From: Xanthomonas hortorum pv. pelargonii
Lineage (GTDB): Bacteria > Pseudomonadota > Gammaproteobacteria > Xanthomonadales > Xanthomonadaceae
Direction of reading: 5' to 3'
DNA length: 64,000 nucleotides
NCBI RefSeq assembly: GCF_024499015.1
Contig: NZ_CP098604.1
Location: 2,046,001 to 2,110,000, forward strand
Position numbers and translations under genes: made by a program. This document shows, piece by piece, positions 22,946 through 32,863 of this stretch; position 1 is the first letter of the stretch; each line of letters starts with the position of its first letter. The notes beneath the pieces were generated by a model that saw nothing but the letters and a program-made list of their open reading frames with translations, did no database searches and had not been told where the DNA came from.

Positions 22946-24772
22946 TCAGCTGCGCGGTGTGCGCACTGCGGTCTTGCTGGCCGGCTTCTTCGCTGCGCTT
23001 TTGCCAGCCGCAGCTTTGCTCACGGTCTTCGCTGCTGCTTTTGCGACCTTCTTCGTCGCGCGCTTGGTGACGGATGTCTTTGCCACCTTGCCGTGCGAAC
23101 CGGCTGCGCCTTGAGCGGATTTTGCAGCAGGTGCGGCGGCACGCTTGGGTGTCGCCTTGCTCGCTTTCTTCGCGGTCTTCTTGGTGGCTTTCTTGACCGG
23201 CGTTGCAGCGCTGCTGCGTGCTTCCGGTCCGCGGCGCGGCGGTGGCTTGCGGCCCGGGGTGAGCGCGCGCCAGGCGTGCCCGCCATTCATCGCCAGCAAT
23301 GCATCGGCAGCCGACGGGCCGGCGCTGCCTGCGGCGTAATTGGGGAAGTCGCTTGGCGGTTGTTTCCAGGCATCCAGGATCGGCTGCACGATGCGCCAGG
23401 CGGCTTCCACCATGGCCGCATCCTGGAACAGGCCGGCCTCGCCTTTCATGCAGTCCTGCAGCAGGCGCTCGTAGCCCACCGTGTATTCCTTGGGAAACCA
23501 GTCGCGGTAGCGGAAGTCCATGCGCACCGGTGCCAGCGCGACCTGCGCGCCCGGGCGCTTGACGTCGAACTGCAGCGAGATGCCCTCGTCGGGCTGGATG
23601 TGCAGCACCAGCCAGTCGGGGCCATACCCGCCCACTTCGGTACTGCGAAACGGTGCCAGCGGCGCAGGCTTGAAGCGGATTGCGATCTCGGTGGTGCGCT
23701 CGCGCAGCCGCTTGCCGGTGCGCAGGTAGAACGGCACGCCGGCCCAGCGCCAGGTGTCGACCTGCAGCTTCATCGCCACATAGGTTTCGGTTTCCGAATC
23801 CTCCGGCACGGTGTCTTCTTCGCGATACCCCGGTACCGCGCTGCGGCTCACCGCGCCGGAGGCATATTGGCCGCGTACCACGTCTTCGGGCTTGATCGGG
23901 CGCACCGCTTCGATCACTTCGGCGCGGCGGCGGTGCATGGCTTCGGTGGTGAAGGCGGCCGGCGGTTCCATCGCAATCATCGCCAGCAACTGGAACAGAT
24001 GATTCGGCACCATGTCGCGCAAACAACCGGTGGGATCGTAGAAACGTCCGCGGCCTTCCACACCGATGGTTTCGGCGGCGGTGATCTGCACATGATCGAT
24101 GCGGTCGCGATTCCACACCGGCTCGAACAAGCCATTGGCAAAACGGAACGCCAGGATGTTCTGCACGGTTTCCTTGCCGAGGAAATGGTCGATGCGGAAC
24201 ACCTGATCCTCGTGCAACACGCGGGCGACGGTGGCGTTGAGCGCGACGGCGCTGGGCAGATCGTGGCCGAACGGTTTTTCCACGATCACCCGCCGCCAGC
24301 CCTGGCCCTCGCGCTGTTTGACCAGCCCGGCTTCGCCCAGATTGAGCAGCACCGGCTCGAAGAAACGTGCGGCGGTGGCGAGATAGAACAGCACATTGCC
24401 CTGGGTGCCGTAGCGCTTGTGCAGTTTCTCCAACACGCCATCCAGCGCTTGATAGGCACCTAAATCGGTGAAATCGCCGCGCAGATAATGCATGCGCTCG
24501 CGTAGCCACTCCCAGGTATCGGTGTCGAATTCATCGGTCTGGAATTCGGCATCGCGACTGCTGAGCAGCTCGGTCATCGACTGACCCATCATCGTGCGCC
24601 ACGAACGCTCGCTGATATCGCCGTGGTCCATGCCGACGATGGCGAACTGCTCGCCCAACGCACCCGCCCGGCGCAGGTTGTACAGCGCCGGCATCACCAG
24701 GCGCTTGGTCAGATCGCCGCGTGCGCCCAGCACCACGATGATGCACGGCGGGGTGGTCTCTTGCTCATTCAT
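22946..24772 (-). CDS. zwf: Glucose-6-phosphate dehydrogenase with a basic histone-H1-like C-terminal tail
   Basis: Residues 1 to about 490 are a complete G6PD: the nucleotide loop VLGARGDLTKR, the substrate signature RIDHFLGKE at 193-201 and the usual C-terminal ILDAWKQ…YAAGSAGPSAAD segment. It oxidises glucose-6-phosphate to 6-phosphogluconolactone, the entry to the pentose phosphate and Entner-Doudoroff routes. After that come about 110 residues not found in typical enzymes, rich in Lys and Ala with KKATKKTAKKASK and KRATKKVAKAAAK runs like histone H1 or AlgP/HctB tails. The tail is in frame and codon use is continuous, so it looks real. Start ATG 24772 overlaps the GH15 stop (ATGA). Confidence 0.93.
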   Translation of the reverse strand: MNEQETTPPCIIVVLGARGDLTKRLVMPALYNLRRAGALGEQFAIVGMDHGDISERSWRTMMGQSMTELLSSRDAEFQTDEFDTDTWEWLRERMHYLRGDFTDLGAYQALDGVLEKLHKRYGTQGNVLFYLATAARFFEPVLLNLGEAGLVKQREGQGWRRVIVEKPFGHDLPSAVALNATVARVLHEDQVFRIDHFLGKETVQNILAFRFANGLFEPVWNRDRIDHVQITAAETIGVEGRGRFYDPTGCLRDMVPNHLFQLLAMIAMEPPAAFTTEAMHRRRAEVIEAVRPIKPEDVVRGQYASGAVSRSAVPGYREEDTVPEDSETETYVAMKLQVDTWRWAGVPFYLRTGKRLRERTTEIAIRFKPAPLAPFRSTEVGGYGPDWLVLHIQPDEGISLQFDVKRPGAQVALAPVRMDFRYRDWFPKEYTVGYERLLQDCMKGEAGLFQDAAMVEAAWRIVQPILDAWKQPPSDFPNYAAGSAGPSAADALLAMNGGHAWRALTPGRKPPPRRGPEARSSAATPVKKATKKTAKKASKATPKRAAAPAAKSAQGAAGSHGKVAKTSVTKRATKKVAKAAAKTVSKAAAGKSAAKKPASKTAVRTPRS

Positions 24773-26568
24773 GGACGTGTTTCCTTTTCGCCCATGCGTC
24801 CGTGCAGGCGCAATGCCGCATTGACCAGGGCCACGTGGGAATACCCTTGCGGGAAGTTGCCAAGCATGCGTTTGCTGCGCGGGTCGTACTCTTCGGCGAG
24901 CAGGCCCACGTCGTTGCACAATCCAAGCAGGCGCTCGAGCAACACGCGCGCCTGCTCGGTGCGCCCGAGCAATGCATAGTTTTCCACCAGCCAGAAGCTG
25001 CAGGCAAGAAAAGTGCCCTCGCCGGCCGGCAGGCCATCGGCGCTGTCGTCGGCACGATAGCGCTCGACCAATCCATCGATGGTCAGATCGCGTGCGATGG
25101 CATCGGCGGTGGCGGCGATGCGCGGATCCTCCGGCGGCAAAAATCCCACGATCGGAATCAGCAGCAGCGAGGCGTCCAGGCGGTCGGAGCCATAGCTCTG
25201 CACGAAGTGGCCATCCGGGTGCACGCCGTTTTCCAGCACTTCGGCGCGGATTTCCTCGGCAAGCCTGCCCCAATGTGCGCGTTTTTCTGCGTCGGCATTG
25301 GTGATGCCATCGCGCGCGCCACAATCGAACGCCAGCCAGGCCATCACTTTGGAATGTACGAAATGACGGCGCTCGTCGCGGATTTCCCAGATGCCTTCAT
25401 CGGGCAGGCGCCACAGGTCTTCGAGCGTATCCAGGATCTTTTCCAGCAGCGATGCCGACGAGCCATCGTCATCGGACGGCGGCGCCACGCCCTTCTCGCG
25501 CGCGTAATGGAACGCGCCGATCAACTCGCCATACACGTCGAGCTGGAACTGATCCACCGCGCCATTGCCGATGCGTACCGGGCCGGAGTTTTCGTAGCCG
25601 GGCAGCCAATCCGCTTCCCATTCCTGCAGCCGGCGCTCGCCGGCGATGCCGTACAGCGCCTGCAACTGATCCGGCGAACCGGCGATGGTGCGTTGCACCC
25701 AGTCGCGAAACGCAGAGGCTTCATCGCGATAGCCGGCCTGCAACAACGCGATCAGCGTGAACACCGAATCGCGCAGCCAGCAGTAGCGATAATCCCAGTT
25801 ACGGGTGCCGCCCAGATGCTCGGGCAGCGAGGCGGTGGGCGCGGCGACAATGCCACCGGTGGGCAGGTAACTCAGTCCCTTCAACACCACCAGCGAACGC
25901 CGCACCTGCTCGGTCCACGGACCGACATCGGTACAGCGACGTGCCCAGCCATGCCAGAACGCGGTGGTCCGTTGCAGCGCCTGTTCCGGATCGATCGCCG
26001 CCGGCGTGGGCTGATGCGACAGGCCGTGGCTGAGCAGAAACCAGGTGCTCTCGCCCTGACGCAGCGTGAAGTCGGCCTCGGTGCCCAGGTCCTCGCCGTG
26101 CAGCTGCTGCGGCGAGCGCAACGCGAGCTGGTCGGGGCCGGCGATGGCGCGAATGCCGCCCTCGATGCCGGTGACCCACGGCACCGTACGGCCATAGTTG
26201 AAGCGAAAGGTCAGCCGCATGTGCATCGGCACTTCGCCCTGCACGCAACGCACGATCCGCACCAGATGTTGGTGGCTGTCGTCCTCATCGCTGGCAACCA
26301 TGAAGTCGACCAGTTCCACCGTGCCGGTGTCGGTACGCATGCGTGTGCACAACACCAGACTGTCGTCTTCGTAAGCGCGTTCGCTGCGGAATGCGGCGAC
26401 CGGCGACAACGCCCATTGCCCGTGTTGCTCATCGCCCAGCAGAGATGCGAAAAACGCATCGGAATCGAAACGTGGCAGACACAGCCAGTCGATGGTGCCG
26501 CAGTGGTCGACCAGGGCCGCGCTGTGGCAATTGCCCAGCATGGCGTGGTCTTCGATACGCACGCTCAT
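24769..26568 (-). CDS. Glycoside hydrolase family 15 protein (glucoamylase/trehalase-like)
   Basis: The 599-residue protein begins with the GH15 N-terminal segment IEDHAMLGNCHSAALVDHCGTIDWLCLPRFDSDAFFASLLG. It holds the (alpha/alpha)6-barrel motifs GGTRNWDYRYCWLRDSVFTLIALL and DGIWEIRDERRHFVHSKVMAWLAFD, the Glu in EGIWEIR being a usual catalytic acid. No signal peptide is present, so it is cytosolic. GH15 members next to zwf are common and most act on trehalose or maltosaccharides, feeding glucose to the pathway that Zwf begins. ATGA overlap with zwf indicates an operon. The substrate is not certain. Confidence 0.85.
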   Translation of the reverse strand: MSVRIEDHAMLGNCHSAALVDHCGTIDWLCLPRFDSDAFFASLLGDEQHGQWALSPVAAFRSERAYEDDSLVLCTRMRTDTGTVELVDFMVASDEDDSHQHLVRIVRCVQGEVPMHMRLTFRFNYGRTVPWVTGIEGGIRAIAGPDQLALRSPQQLHGEDLGTEADFTLRQGESTWFLLSHGLSHQPTPAAIDPEQALQRTTAFWHGWARRCTDVGPWTEQVRRSLVVLKGLSYLPTGGIVAAPTASLPEHLGGTRNWDYRYCWLRDSVFTLIALLQAGYRDEASAFRDWVQRTIAGSPDQLQALYGIAGERRLQEWEADWLPGYENSGPVRIGNGAVDQFQLDVYGELIGAFHYAREKGVAPPSDDDGSSASLLEKILDTLEDLWRLPDEGIWEIRDERRHFVHSKVMAWLAFDCGARDGITNADAEKRAHWGRLAEEIRAEVLENGVHPDGHFVQSYGSDRLDASLLLIPIVGFLPPEDPRIAATADAIARDLTIDGLVERYRADDSADGLPAGEGTFLACSFWLVENYALLGRTEQARVLLERLLGLCNDVGLLAEEYDPRSKRMLGNFPQGYSHVALVNAALRLHGRMGEKETRP

Positions 26569-26698
26569 CGTAGAGGCGCTTCCTTCGTGCGAGGGAACAC
26601 CCAGTCTTGCACGCGCAGTGTCGGGATCGGGTTACGACTGCGCCGGCAGACGCAGCAACGGTGGCACCGCGTGTTCCAGGCGACGGATCAGTGCCTAG

Positions 26699-27034
26699 CT
26701 ATTTTTGTTGATCGCCCGGAGCTCCGAGGCATTGGTAAGCCACGGTGACTTGCCTACCGCCGCAGTTGCCAAATCCCCGCCGCGATAAACACGTACTTTC
26801 TTCTGAACCAAAGGACTCTGCGCCCTTGTAACCCCAGGCTGCGCACTTTTGTGCGGCTAAATCTTGAGCTTTTTGGTCGTCATAAGATACCCGCTGAAAT
26901 TCGTTTCGCTCGTAGGAGAGCTTGATAACCCCGTCAGACCGACTAGCGCCTGTGACGAGAAGCTCTCTCTTTGTCGCACATCCGGTGACAACGAGCACGA
27001 AAAATACAGATGTCATCAAAAGCATCAAACGCAT
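26699..27034 (-). CDS. YecR-like lipoprotein
   Basis: The 111-residue protein has a lipobox (MLLMTSVFFVLVVTGCATK, Cys at about residue 20). It then shows the YecR-like pattern: SRSDGVIKLSYE, QKAQDLAAQKCAAWGYKGAESFG, four further Cys, and the end VTVAYQCLG. A strong ribosome site (GGGGAAAG) precedes the ATG. YecR family lipoproteins are small outer-membrane or periplasmic proteins of unknown role, sometimes under flagellar control. Base composition is noticeably lower in GC than both flanking genes, so it may be a later arrival. No operon partner is evident. Confidence 0.75.
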   Translation of the reverse strand: MRLMLLMTSVFFVLVVTGCATKRELLVTGASRSDGVIKLSYERNEFQRVSYDDQKAQDLAAQKCAAWGYKGAESFGSEESTCLSRRGFGNCGGRQVTVAYQCLGAPGDQQK

Positions 27035-27101
27035 TTCTTTCCCCTGATGTTTTTTCAGGAAAATTTAACATGCGCCACTTCTTATGCGCCGCCGCGCTGG
27101 C

Positions 27102-30100
27102 TCAGCGGCCTTCGCGCAGGAAGCGCGCCATCGAGGAGACACCCGGCAAGGCGGGCTCGAACTGGCCGGCCACATCGATGAAGCCGCGCATGATCGCGAT
27201 CTCGCGCGGGGTGCGGTTGAGCGCGTCGCGGCGGTCGCCATCGGCGCCGGCACGCAACAGGCGCTGCACCAGCAAGGGCAAGCCGTGCAGTGCGGCCAGA
27301 TGTAACGGACCAAAGCCGCGTTGATCGGCCACATCCAGCGAGACGTCTTCGTCGAGCAGGCGGTCGACGCCGGCCAGTACCACTTGTTCGTCGCAGGCGG
27401 TACCCGGTTCGGCGCGCGCGCCCAGCAACAGCAGCAACGGGCTGACCCGGCCACCGGCCAGATACTCGGGGTCCGCGCCGGCCAGCAGCAAGGTGTCCAG
27501 CAAGGCCAGCAGGCGGCTCTTGTCGCGCGCGGTGAAGCCATACAGTGCGGCGCAATGCAGCGGCGCCAGTCCTTGATCGTCGGTGGCGTGCACGTCGGCC
27601 GCCGCGGTGAGCAGGCGCGCCACGATATCCGGCAGGCCCAGCGCGCAGGCCAGCATCAGCACGGTGACGCCGCCGGGCAGGCGATGCTCGATCTGCGCAC
27701 CGGCCTGCAGCAACGCGGCCACGATCTCGGTCTGACGCATGCTCACCGCTGCCGACAACGGCGTGGCGCCGCTGTTGGCCGCGCGTTGCGGATCGGCGCC
27801 GCGCCCGAGCAGATGCGCCACCACGCCGAGATGGCCGCCACCGGCGGCGCGCAACAGCGCGGTGCAGCCTTGCGCGTCGATCGCATCGACCGGCAGGCCG
27901 AGATCGATCAGGCGCCGCACCGCATCGGTGTCGCCGGTCATGGCCGCAGCCGGCACATCGGCTTCGCGCAGCGTGCGGTGCGGCAGCGACCAGATGCGCC
28001 AGTCCAGCCAATCGGCCAGATCGCGGCGACCGATCGACAGCGCCACGCCCAGCGGGGTCTGCCCGTCGGCCGCGCGCGCTTCCGGCGAGGCGCCCTGTTT
28101 GACCAGCAATTTGAGCGAGGCTTCGCGGCCCAGCGCGGTGGCCAGATGCAGCGCAGTCATGCCGTGGCTGTCGCGTGCCTCGCGGTCCACGCCGTGTTCC
28201 AGCAACCACTGTTGCAGGCGCAGCCAGCCCAGCCGCACCGCAAGCGACAACGGCGGGTCGCCGGCCGCCGACGCGGCGAACGGGTCGGCGCCGCGTTCGA
28301 GCAATTCCAGCGCGAACTGTTCCAGCCCGCGCGATGCCGCATCGTGCTGCACGCAGGCACTGAGCAGGCGCGTCAGGCCGCCGGCGCCGGCCGGCGAGAC
28401 GCCATGGCGCAGCAACGCCTGCAATGCCGGCACCGCCTCCACACCACGCGAGAGCAGCGCAAACATGGGCACATCGCCGCAGGCATCGCGCACGTCGGCA
28501 TCGGCGCCGTGGCGGAGCAGCCAGTCCACGGCCTCTGCGTTCAAGGCCAGATGCGCATCGTGCAACAGGCCGCCGAGTTCTTCCGGGCCGCACAGCCTGG
28601 CCAATGCGTCCAGGCCGTCGCGTTGACCGAACTGCAGGCCTTCGCGCAACAGCACCAAGGGCGGGCGATCGGGCAGCACCGCAACGCCGGGGGTATCGCC
28701 GTGTCCATCGCTGACGGCGGCCGGCAGCGGATACGCAGGATCGAGCAATTGCACGATCGCCCAGCGCCCGGCTTCGGCGGCCACATCCACTGCGCGACGG
28801 CCGTGTGCATCGGCGCTGTCGGCCGGCACCTGCAGATCGAGCAGGCGCCGGATCAAGGCCGGCGACACGCGGTCGGTGGCGCAGGCCAGCATCACTGCAT
28901 TGCGGCCGTCGCCATCGATGGCCAGTACATCGGCCTTGCGTGCGACCAGGCGTTCGAGCACGCCGCTGCGTGCCTGCCGCGCCGCGTCCAGCCATGGCGT
29001 GCGGCCGAGCAGATCGCGCGCTTCCAGATTGGCACCGGCCGACAATAACGCTTCGACGATATCGCCATGCCCGGCCAACGCGGCTTCGTGCAAGGCGCTG
29101 CGGCGCTGGCGGTCGCGCGCATCCACGCGCGCCTTGTGCTTGAGCAGCAACTGCACGCCGGCCGGGTCGTCTTCCTCGGTGCCGGCGGCGGCCAGCAGCA
29201 CCGGCGCGCCACCTTCCGGTTCGGAATGCGCGCCGCGTTCCAGCAGAAACTTGGCCAGCCGCCAGTTGCCGACCTGGCAGGCCATCGCCAGCGGCGAATG
29301 GCCTTCATTATTGAGCGCGTCGAGTTCGGCGGCGGCATCGCGCAGCAGCGCGGCCACGCCCGGGTCGGAACTGCGCACGGCGTGGTGCAGCGGCGTGTTG
29401 CCGTCGTTGTCGGTGGCACGCGGGTCGGCGCCGTTGGCCAGCAGCGTCATCACCGCGTCGGGGCGGCCATGCCAGCTGTCGCGCGTGGCGGCCAGCAAGG
29501 GCGTCATGCCGCGATGCGGTTGATTGACGTCGACGCGGCGCACGATCAGCTCGCGCAGCAGGCGCAGATCCGGCAACACCGCGGCCAGCGCGGGCAGGCT
29601 GCGTTGATCGCGCCATTCCGGCAGCGGCATCGCCTGCGGATCGGCGCCGGCCTCCAGCAGCTGCAGCGCGCGGTCCACGCGTCCACTGCGCGCGGCTTCG
29701 AACAATTCCGGCACCAGCTGATGCTGGGCCACCGGCTCCAACGGGCGCGGTTCGGCCGCGGCTTCGGAGAAGAAATCGGCGGCCTGCCGGGCCACCAGGG
29801 TGTCGCTGCGTGCCGGCGCGGCGGTGCGTTGCAGCAGCAGATGGGCCGCCGGCAACAGCACGCTGGCGGCGATCGCCAGACTCCAGCGCAAGCTGTTCGA
29901 CAACCAGCCCGGCCAGGCCAGCGCCACGGCCAGCGTGCACATCGCCAGCACCAGTGCAGCGGCCAGCAGGCCACGCCAGGCATGCAATTCCTGCGTGGCC
30001 AGCGCGTGCCACCGCGGCGCCAGGGCGCCGCCATCGCGCTCGACCTCGCCCCACAGCGGCCAGGTGCGCCATAGCCCGAGCAGCGCGGCGCTGACCGCAA

Positions 30101-30422
30101 CGCTCAGCGCTAACGCGGCGGCCAGGCTGCCGCTATCGCGCAAGGCAGTCAGCGGCCAGGTGATCAAGGCCGCAAGGGCCAACAGACCGACGCCCCAGAT
30201 CGCCAGCAGCGGCGGCAGCGCCTGCGCGATCGCACGCGGCTGGCTCGGCAATGCGCGCGTGCCACGCGCCCACGACACCGCCAGCGCGAACGCCGGCTGC
30301 GCCAGCCACAGCGTCACCGCCGCAACGCTGCCGCCAACGCCGCCCAGCAACGACAACACCACCCCGGCAGCGCCGGCCAGCGCTGCGGCGCGCCACCGCG
30401 CGGCACGCGTGGCCTCAGTCAT
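27102..30422 (-). CDS. Large membrane-anchored ankyrin-repeat protein
   Basis: The 1106-residue product has about five hydrophobic helices in its first 205 residues (for example [55 protein letters not shown]). A long series of ankyrin repeats follows to the C terminus, many with the TPLHxA or G(A/D)D signatures ([64 protein letters not shown]). Repeats in the 530-690 region are degenerate. Ankyrin solenoids bind partner proteins; the N-terminal anchor would place them at the inner membrane, most likely facing the cytosol. No enzymatic domain is visible. The start overlaps the ycgL-like stop by 8 bases, so the two are probably co-translated. Confidence 0.85.
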   Translation of the reverse strand: MTEATRAARWRAAALAGAAGVVLSLLGGVGGSVAAVTLWLAQPAFALAVSWARGTRALPSQPRAIAQALPPLLAIWGVGLLALAALITWPLTALRDSGSLAAALALSVAVSAALLGLWRTWPLWGEVERDGGALAPRWHALATQELHAWRGLLAAALVLAMCTLAVALAWPGWLSNSLRWSLAIAASVLLPAAHLLLQRTAAPARSDTLVARQAADFFSEAAAEPRPLEPVAQHQLVPELFEAARSGRVDRALQLLEAGADPQAMPLPEWRDQRSLPALAAVLPDLRLLRELIVRRVDVNQPHRGMTPLLAATRDSWHGRPDAVMTLLANGADPRATDNDGNTPLHHAVRSSDPGVAALLRDAAAELDALNNEGHSPLAMACQVGNWRLAKFLLERGAHSEPEGGAPVLLAAAGTEEDDPAGVQLLLKHKARVDARDRQRRSALHEAALAGHGDIVEALLSAGANLEARDLLGRTPWLDAARQARSGVLERLVARKADVLAIDGDGRNAVMLACATDRVSPALIRRLLDLQVPADSADAHGRRAVDVAAEAGRWAIVQLLDPAYPLPAAVSDGHGDTPGVAVLPDRPPLVLLREGLQFGQRDGLDALARLCGPEELGGLLHDAHLALNAEAVDWLLRHGADADVRDACGDVPMFALLSRGVEAVPALQALLRHGVSPAGAGGLTRLLSACVQHDAASRGLEQFALELLERGADPFAASAAGDPPLSLAVRLGWLRLQQWLLEHGVDREARDSHGMTALHLATALGREASLKLLVKQGASPEARAADGQTPLGVALSIGRRDLADWLDWRIWSLPHRTLREADVPAAAMTGDTDAVRRLIDLGLPVDAIDAQGCTALLRAAGGGHLGVVAHLLGRGADPQRAANSGATPLSAAVSMRQTEIVAALLQAGAQIEHRLPGGVTVLMLACALGLPDIVARLLTAAADVHATDDQGLAPLHCAALYGFTARDKSRLLALLDTLLLAGADPEYLAGGRVSPLLLLLGARAEPGTACDEQVVLAGVDRLLDEDVSLDVADQRGFGPLHLAALHGLPLLVQRLLRAGADGDRRDALNRTPREIAIMRGFIDVAGQFEPALPGVSSMARFLREGR

Positions 30423-30675
30423 AGTCGCACTCGCCCGCCAGCACCACCGTCTTGGGCAGTTGCAGGTAGAAGCCGTGCTTGCTGAGCGCTTCGCGCACCG
30501 TGGTCACGTCGGCTTGCGCCAGGCGGCGCTGCGGCGTCAACGCCACCTCCAGCACGAACGCGAACGGCGCCAGTTGCGCGTGCACGGCGGCGGGAAGACC
30601 GGAGAAGTCGTCACGCATGGCGAGATAGACGAAGGTGTCCTGCTTGCGTTGGCTTTTATAGACGTAGGCGTGCAT
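30415..30675 (-). CDS. YcgL domain-containing protein
   Basis: The 86-residue product is a whole YcgL/UPF0745-like domain: [28 protein letters not shown] at the N terminus, [20 protein letters not shown] and the end HGFYLQLPK. The family is widespread in gammaproteobacteria, often beside rnd, and its role is unknown. Here its neighbour is the ankyrin protein gene, which it overlaps by 8 bases. It is divergent from the first pigment-cluster gene. Confidence 0.85.
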   Translation of the reverse strand: MHAYVYKSQRKQDTFVYLAMRDDFSGLPAAVHAQLAPFAFVLEVALTPQRRLAQADVTTVREALSKHGFYLQLPKTVVLAGECDYD

Positions 30676-30830
30676 GCGCGCGTGGTCGCGCTCGTTTTAG
30701 AAGTGTGTCGCAGGATTGTGTCCCAATTGCGCCCATGGCGAAAGCGCGGCCGTTGCGAAAAATCCCAGCAGCGTCAGCGACATGACCGACACGTTCAGTT
30801 GCGCCATCGACGGGCCGCGGACACACCATC

Positions 30831-30840
30831 GATATACTGA
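30831..30840 (+). promoter_or_regulatory. Possible -10 element for the ketosynthase block
   Basis: GATATACTGA contains TATACT, five of six matches to the sigma-70 -10 hexamer, about 30 bases before the ketosynthase start. No good -35 is seen at the right distance, so an activator may be needed. Confidence 0.3.
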
Positions 30841-30866
30841 GCACACTTTTTGCCAGCCAGACCACC

Positions 30867-32090
30867 GTGAGCCACGCGCAGCATTCGTCCCAGATGGCCC
30901 CGGTCGCCGTCACCGCTTTCACTTCCACCACCGCGCTCGGCGCCGGGCTCCACGCCCAGGCCGCCGCCCTGACAGCCCGCCGCAGCGGTATGCGTCGCAA
31001 CGATTTCGGCCCGCAACCGCTGCCGTGCTGGATCGGCCGCGTCGACGGCGTGGAAGACGTCGTGTTGCCCGAATCCCTGCAAGGCTGGGACTGCCGCAAC
31101 AATCGCCTGGCCTGGCTGGCCCTGCAGCAGGACGGCATGGCGGCTGCCGTGCAGGCGGCCGCGCAGCGCTACGGCGCCGAACGCGTGGCGGTGATCATCG
31201 GCACCTCCACCTCCAGCATCGGTGCCAGCGAAGAGGCCTATACGCGCCTGGTCGAAGATAGCGAGGGCGCGCGTTTTCCGGATGACTTGAATCGCCCGAT
31301 CGTGCACACCCCGCATTCGCTGGGCGACTTCGTGCAGCACGCCACCGGCCTGCGCGGCCCCTGCATGACCGTGGCCACGGCGTGCTCGTCCAGCGCCAAG
31401 GTGTTCGCCCAGGCGGCGCGCCTGATCGACGCCGGGGTGGTCGACGCAGCCTTGGTCGGCGGCGTGGACACCTTGTGCGGCAGCGTGCTGTTCGGCTTCA
31501 ACTCGCTGCAGGTGGTGGCGCCGGAGCTGTGCCAGCCGTTCGATGCGCGCCGGGTCGGCCTGAGCCTGGGCGAGGCCGGCGGCTTTGCCATGCTCGAACG
31601 CCCCGCCGCCGCACCGGACGCGGCGTTGTGGCTGTACGGCTATGGCGAATCCAGCGACGCGCACCATATGTCCGCCCCGCATCCGCAAGGCCTGGGCGCG
31701 CAGTTGGCGATGCGCGGCGCGCTCGAACGCGCCGGCCTGGAGCCGGCAGCGGTGGGCTATCTGAATCTGCATGGCACCGCCACGCCGGCCAACGACAGCG
31801 TGGAAGCGGCCGCGGTGGCGGCGATCTTTCCCGGCACGCTGCACGCCAGTTCGACCAAGGCCTGGACCGGCCACACCCTGGGCGCAGCCGGCATCGTGGA
31901 ATCGGTGATCGCGCTGCTGGCGCTGCGCGATGGCGTGCTGCCGGGCACGCTCAACAGCGACGTGCCCGACCCCGCCTGCGGCCCGCAGATCCGTTTCGAC
32001 AACGCCCATTCCAAGATCGATTACGCCATGAACAACTCCTTCGGTTTTGGCGGCAACAACTGCTCGCTGCTGTTCGGGCGGGCCCGCTGA
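30867..32090 (+). CDS. Beta-ketoacyl-ACP synthase of the xanthomonadin (aryl polyene) cluster
   Basis: The 407-residue protein is a type II ketosynthase of the FabF class with the full catalytic triad: Cys173 (VATACSSSAKVF), His302 (NLHGTATPANDS) and His336 (KAWTGHTLGAAG). It condenses malonyl-ACP with the growing aryl-primed chain. It heads a plus-strand block in which every following gene overlaps by one to four bases: chain-length factor, glycosyltransferase and a halogenase-like flavoprotein. The Cys-bearing ketosynthase next to a Cys-less partner is the known heterodimer arrangement of aryl polyene synthesis. The assignment to xanthomonadin rests on the rest of the cluster. Confidence 0.9.
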   Translation: MSHAQHSSQMAPVAVTAFTSTTALGAGLHAQAAALTARRSGMRRNDFGPQPLPCWIGRVDGVEDVVLPESLQGWDCRNNRLAWLALQQDGMAAAVQAAAQRYGAERVAVIIGTSTSSIGASEEAYTRLVEDSEGARFPDDLNRPIVHTPHSLGDFVQHATGLRGPCMTVATACSSSAKVFAQAARLIDAGVVDAALVGGVDTLCGSVLFGFNSLQVVAPELCQPFDARRVGLSLGEAGGFAMLERPAAAPDAALWLYGYGESSDAHHMSAPHPQGLGAQLAMRGALERAGLEPAAVGYLNLHGTATPANDSVEAAAVAAIFPGTLHASSTKAWTGHTLGAAGIVESVIALLALRDGVLPGTLNSDVPDPACGPQIRFDNAHSKIDYAMNNSFGFGGNNCSLLFGRAR

Positions 32091-32863
32091 TGCTGGCTGC
32101 CACCATCGAAGGCATCGGTTTCTGGACCCAGGGGCTGCCCAACTGGGAGGCCGCCATTGCCCTCGTGCACGGCGGCGCGCTGCAGGAGACCACGGCACGC
32201 CCGGCGCCGCAGTTGCTGGCCGCCAACGAGCGCCGCCGCGCACCAGACACGGTGGCGGTGTCGCTGGAAGCCGCACTGGCCGCCTGCACCGCCGCCGGCC
32301 GCGATCCGGCCAGCCTGCCGTCGATCTTCACCTCCACGTACGGCGATATGGCCATCTCCGATTACATGTGCACCACCCTGGCCAGCGACCCATCGGCGAT
32401 CTCGCCAACCAAGTTCCACAATTCGGTGCACAGCGCCGCGGCCGGCTACTGGACCATCGGCGCCGGGGCGATGACTCCGACCACGGCGATCAGCGCCAGC
32501 CGGGCCAGCTTCGCGCAGGGTCTGCTGGAAGCGCTGGTACAGCGCGCCGCCGGCATGGACGCGGTGCTGCTGGCCGGCTACGACGCCCGCTCGGTCGGGC
32601 CGCTGGGCCGGGTCGCACCCAGCCAGGGGTTGCTCGGCGGCGCGCTGGTGCTGGGCGCGCCCGGCCAGGCCGGCAAGCTGCAGCTGCGGGCGCGGCTGGA
32701 CGACGGCACGCCTTCGCCGGGCGAGGGTCCGCTGTCGCGGCAGGTCGCCAGCAACGCGATGGCGCCGATGCTGCCGCTGTTCGACCTGCTGGCCGCCGAC
32801 AGCGACAGCGTGGCGCTGTACGCCGGCCCGGGCCGGGTACTGCGCGTGGAGATCCAGCGATGA
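32090..32863 (+). CDS. Beta-ketoacyl synthase chain-length factor
   Basis: The 257-residue product resembles the N-terminal half of a ketosynthase (IEGIGFWTQGLPNWEAA … LPSIFTSTYGDMAISDYMC … SPTKFHNSVHSAAAGYWTIG). It lacks a nucleophilic Cys at the expected site and is too short for a complete thiolase fold. That fits the ketosynthase-like chain-length factor family that pairs with the upstream ketosynthase. ATG at 32090 shares its A with the upstream TGA (TGATG), so equal production with its partner is likely. The 3' end overlaps the glycosyltransferase gene (ATGA). Confidence 0.85.
   Translation: MLAATIEGIGFWTQGLPNWEAAIALVHGGALQETTARPAPQLLAANERRRAPDTVAVSLEAALAACTAAGRDPASLPSIFTSTYGDMAISDYMCTTLASDPSAISPTKFHNSVHSAAAGYWTIGAGAMTPTTAISASRASFAQGLLEALVQRAAGMDAVLLAGYDARSVGPLGRVAPSQGLLGGALVLGAPGQAGKLQLRARLDDGTPSPGEGPLSRQVASNAMAPMLPLFDLLAADSDSVALYAGPGRVLRVEIQR

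Noticed and set aside
27321..29048. Plus-strand frame opposite the ankyrin gene
   Set aside because: Shadow caused by repeated codon patterns in the ankyrin gene.
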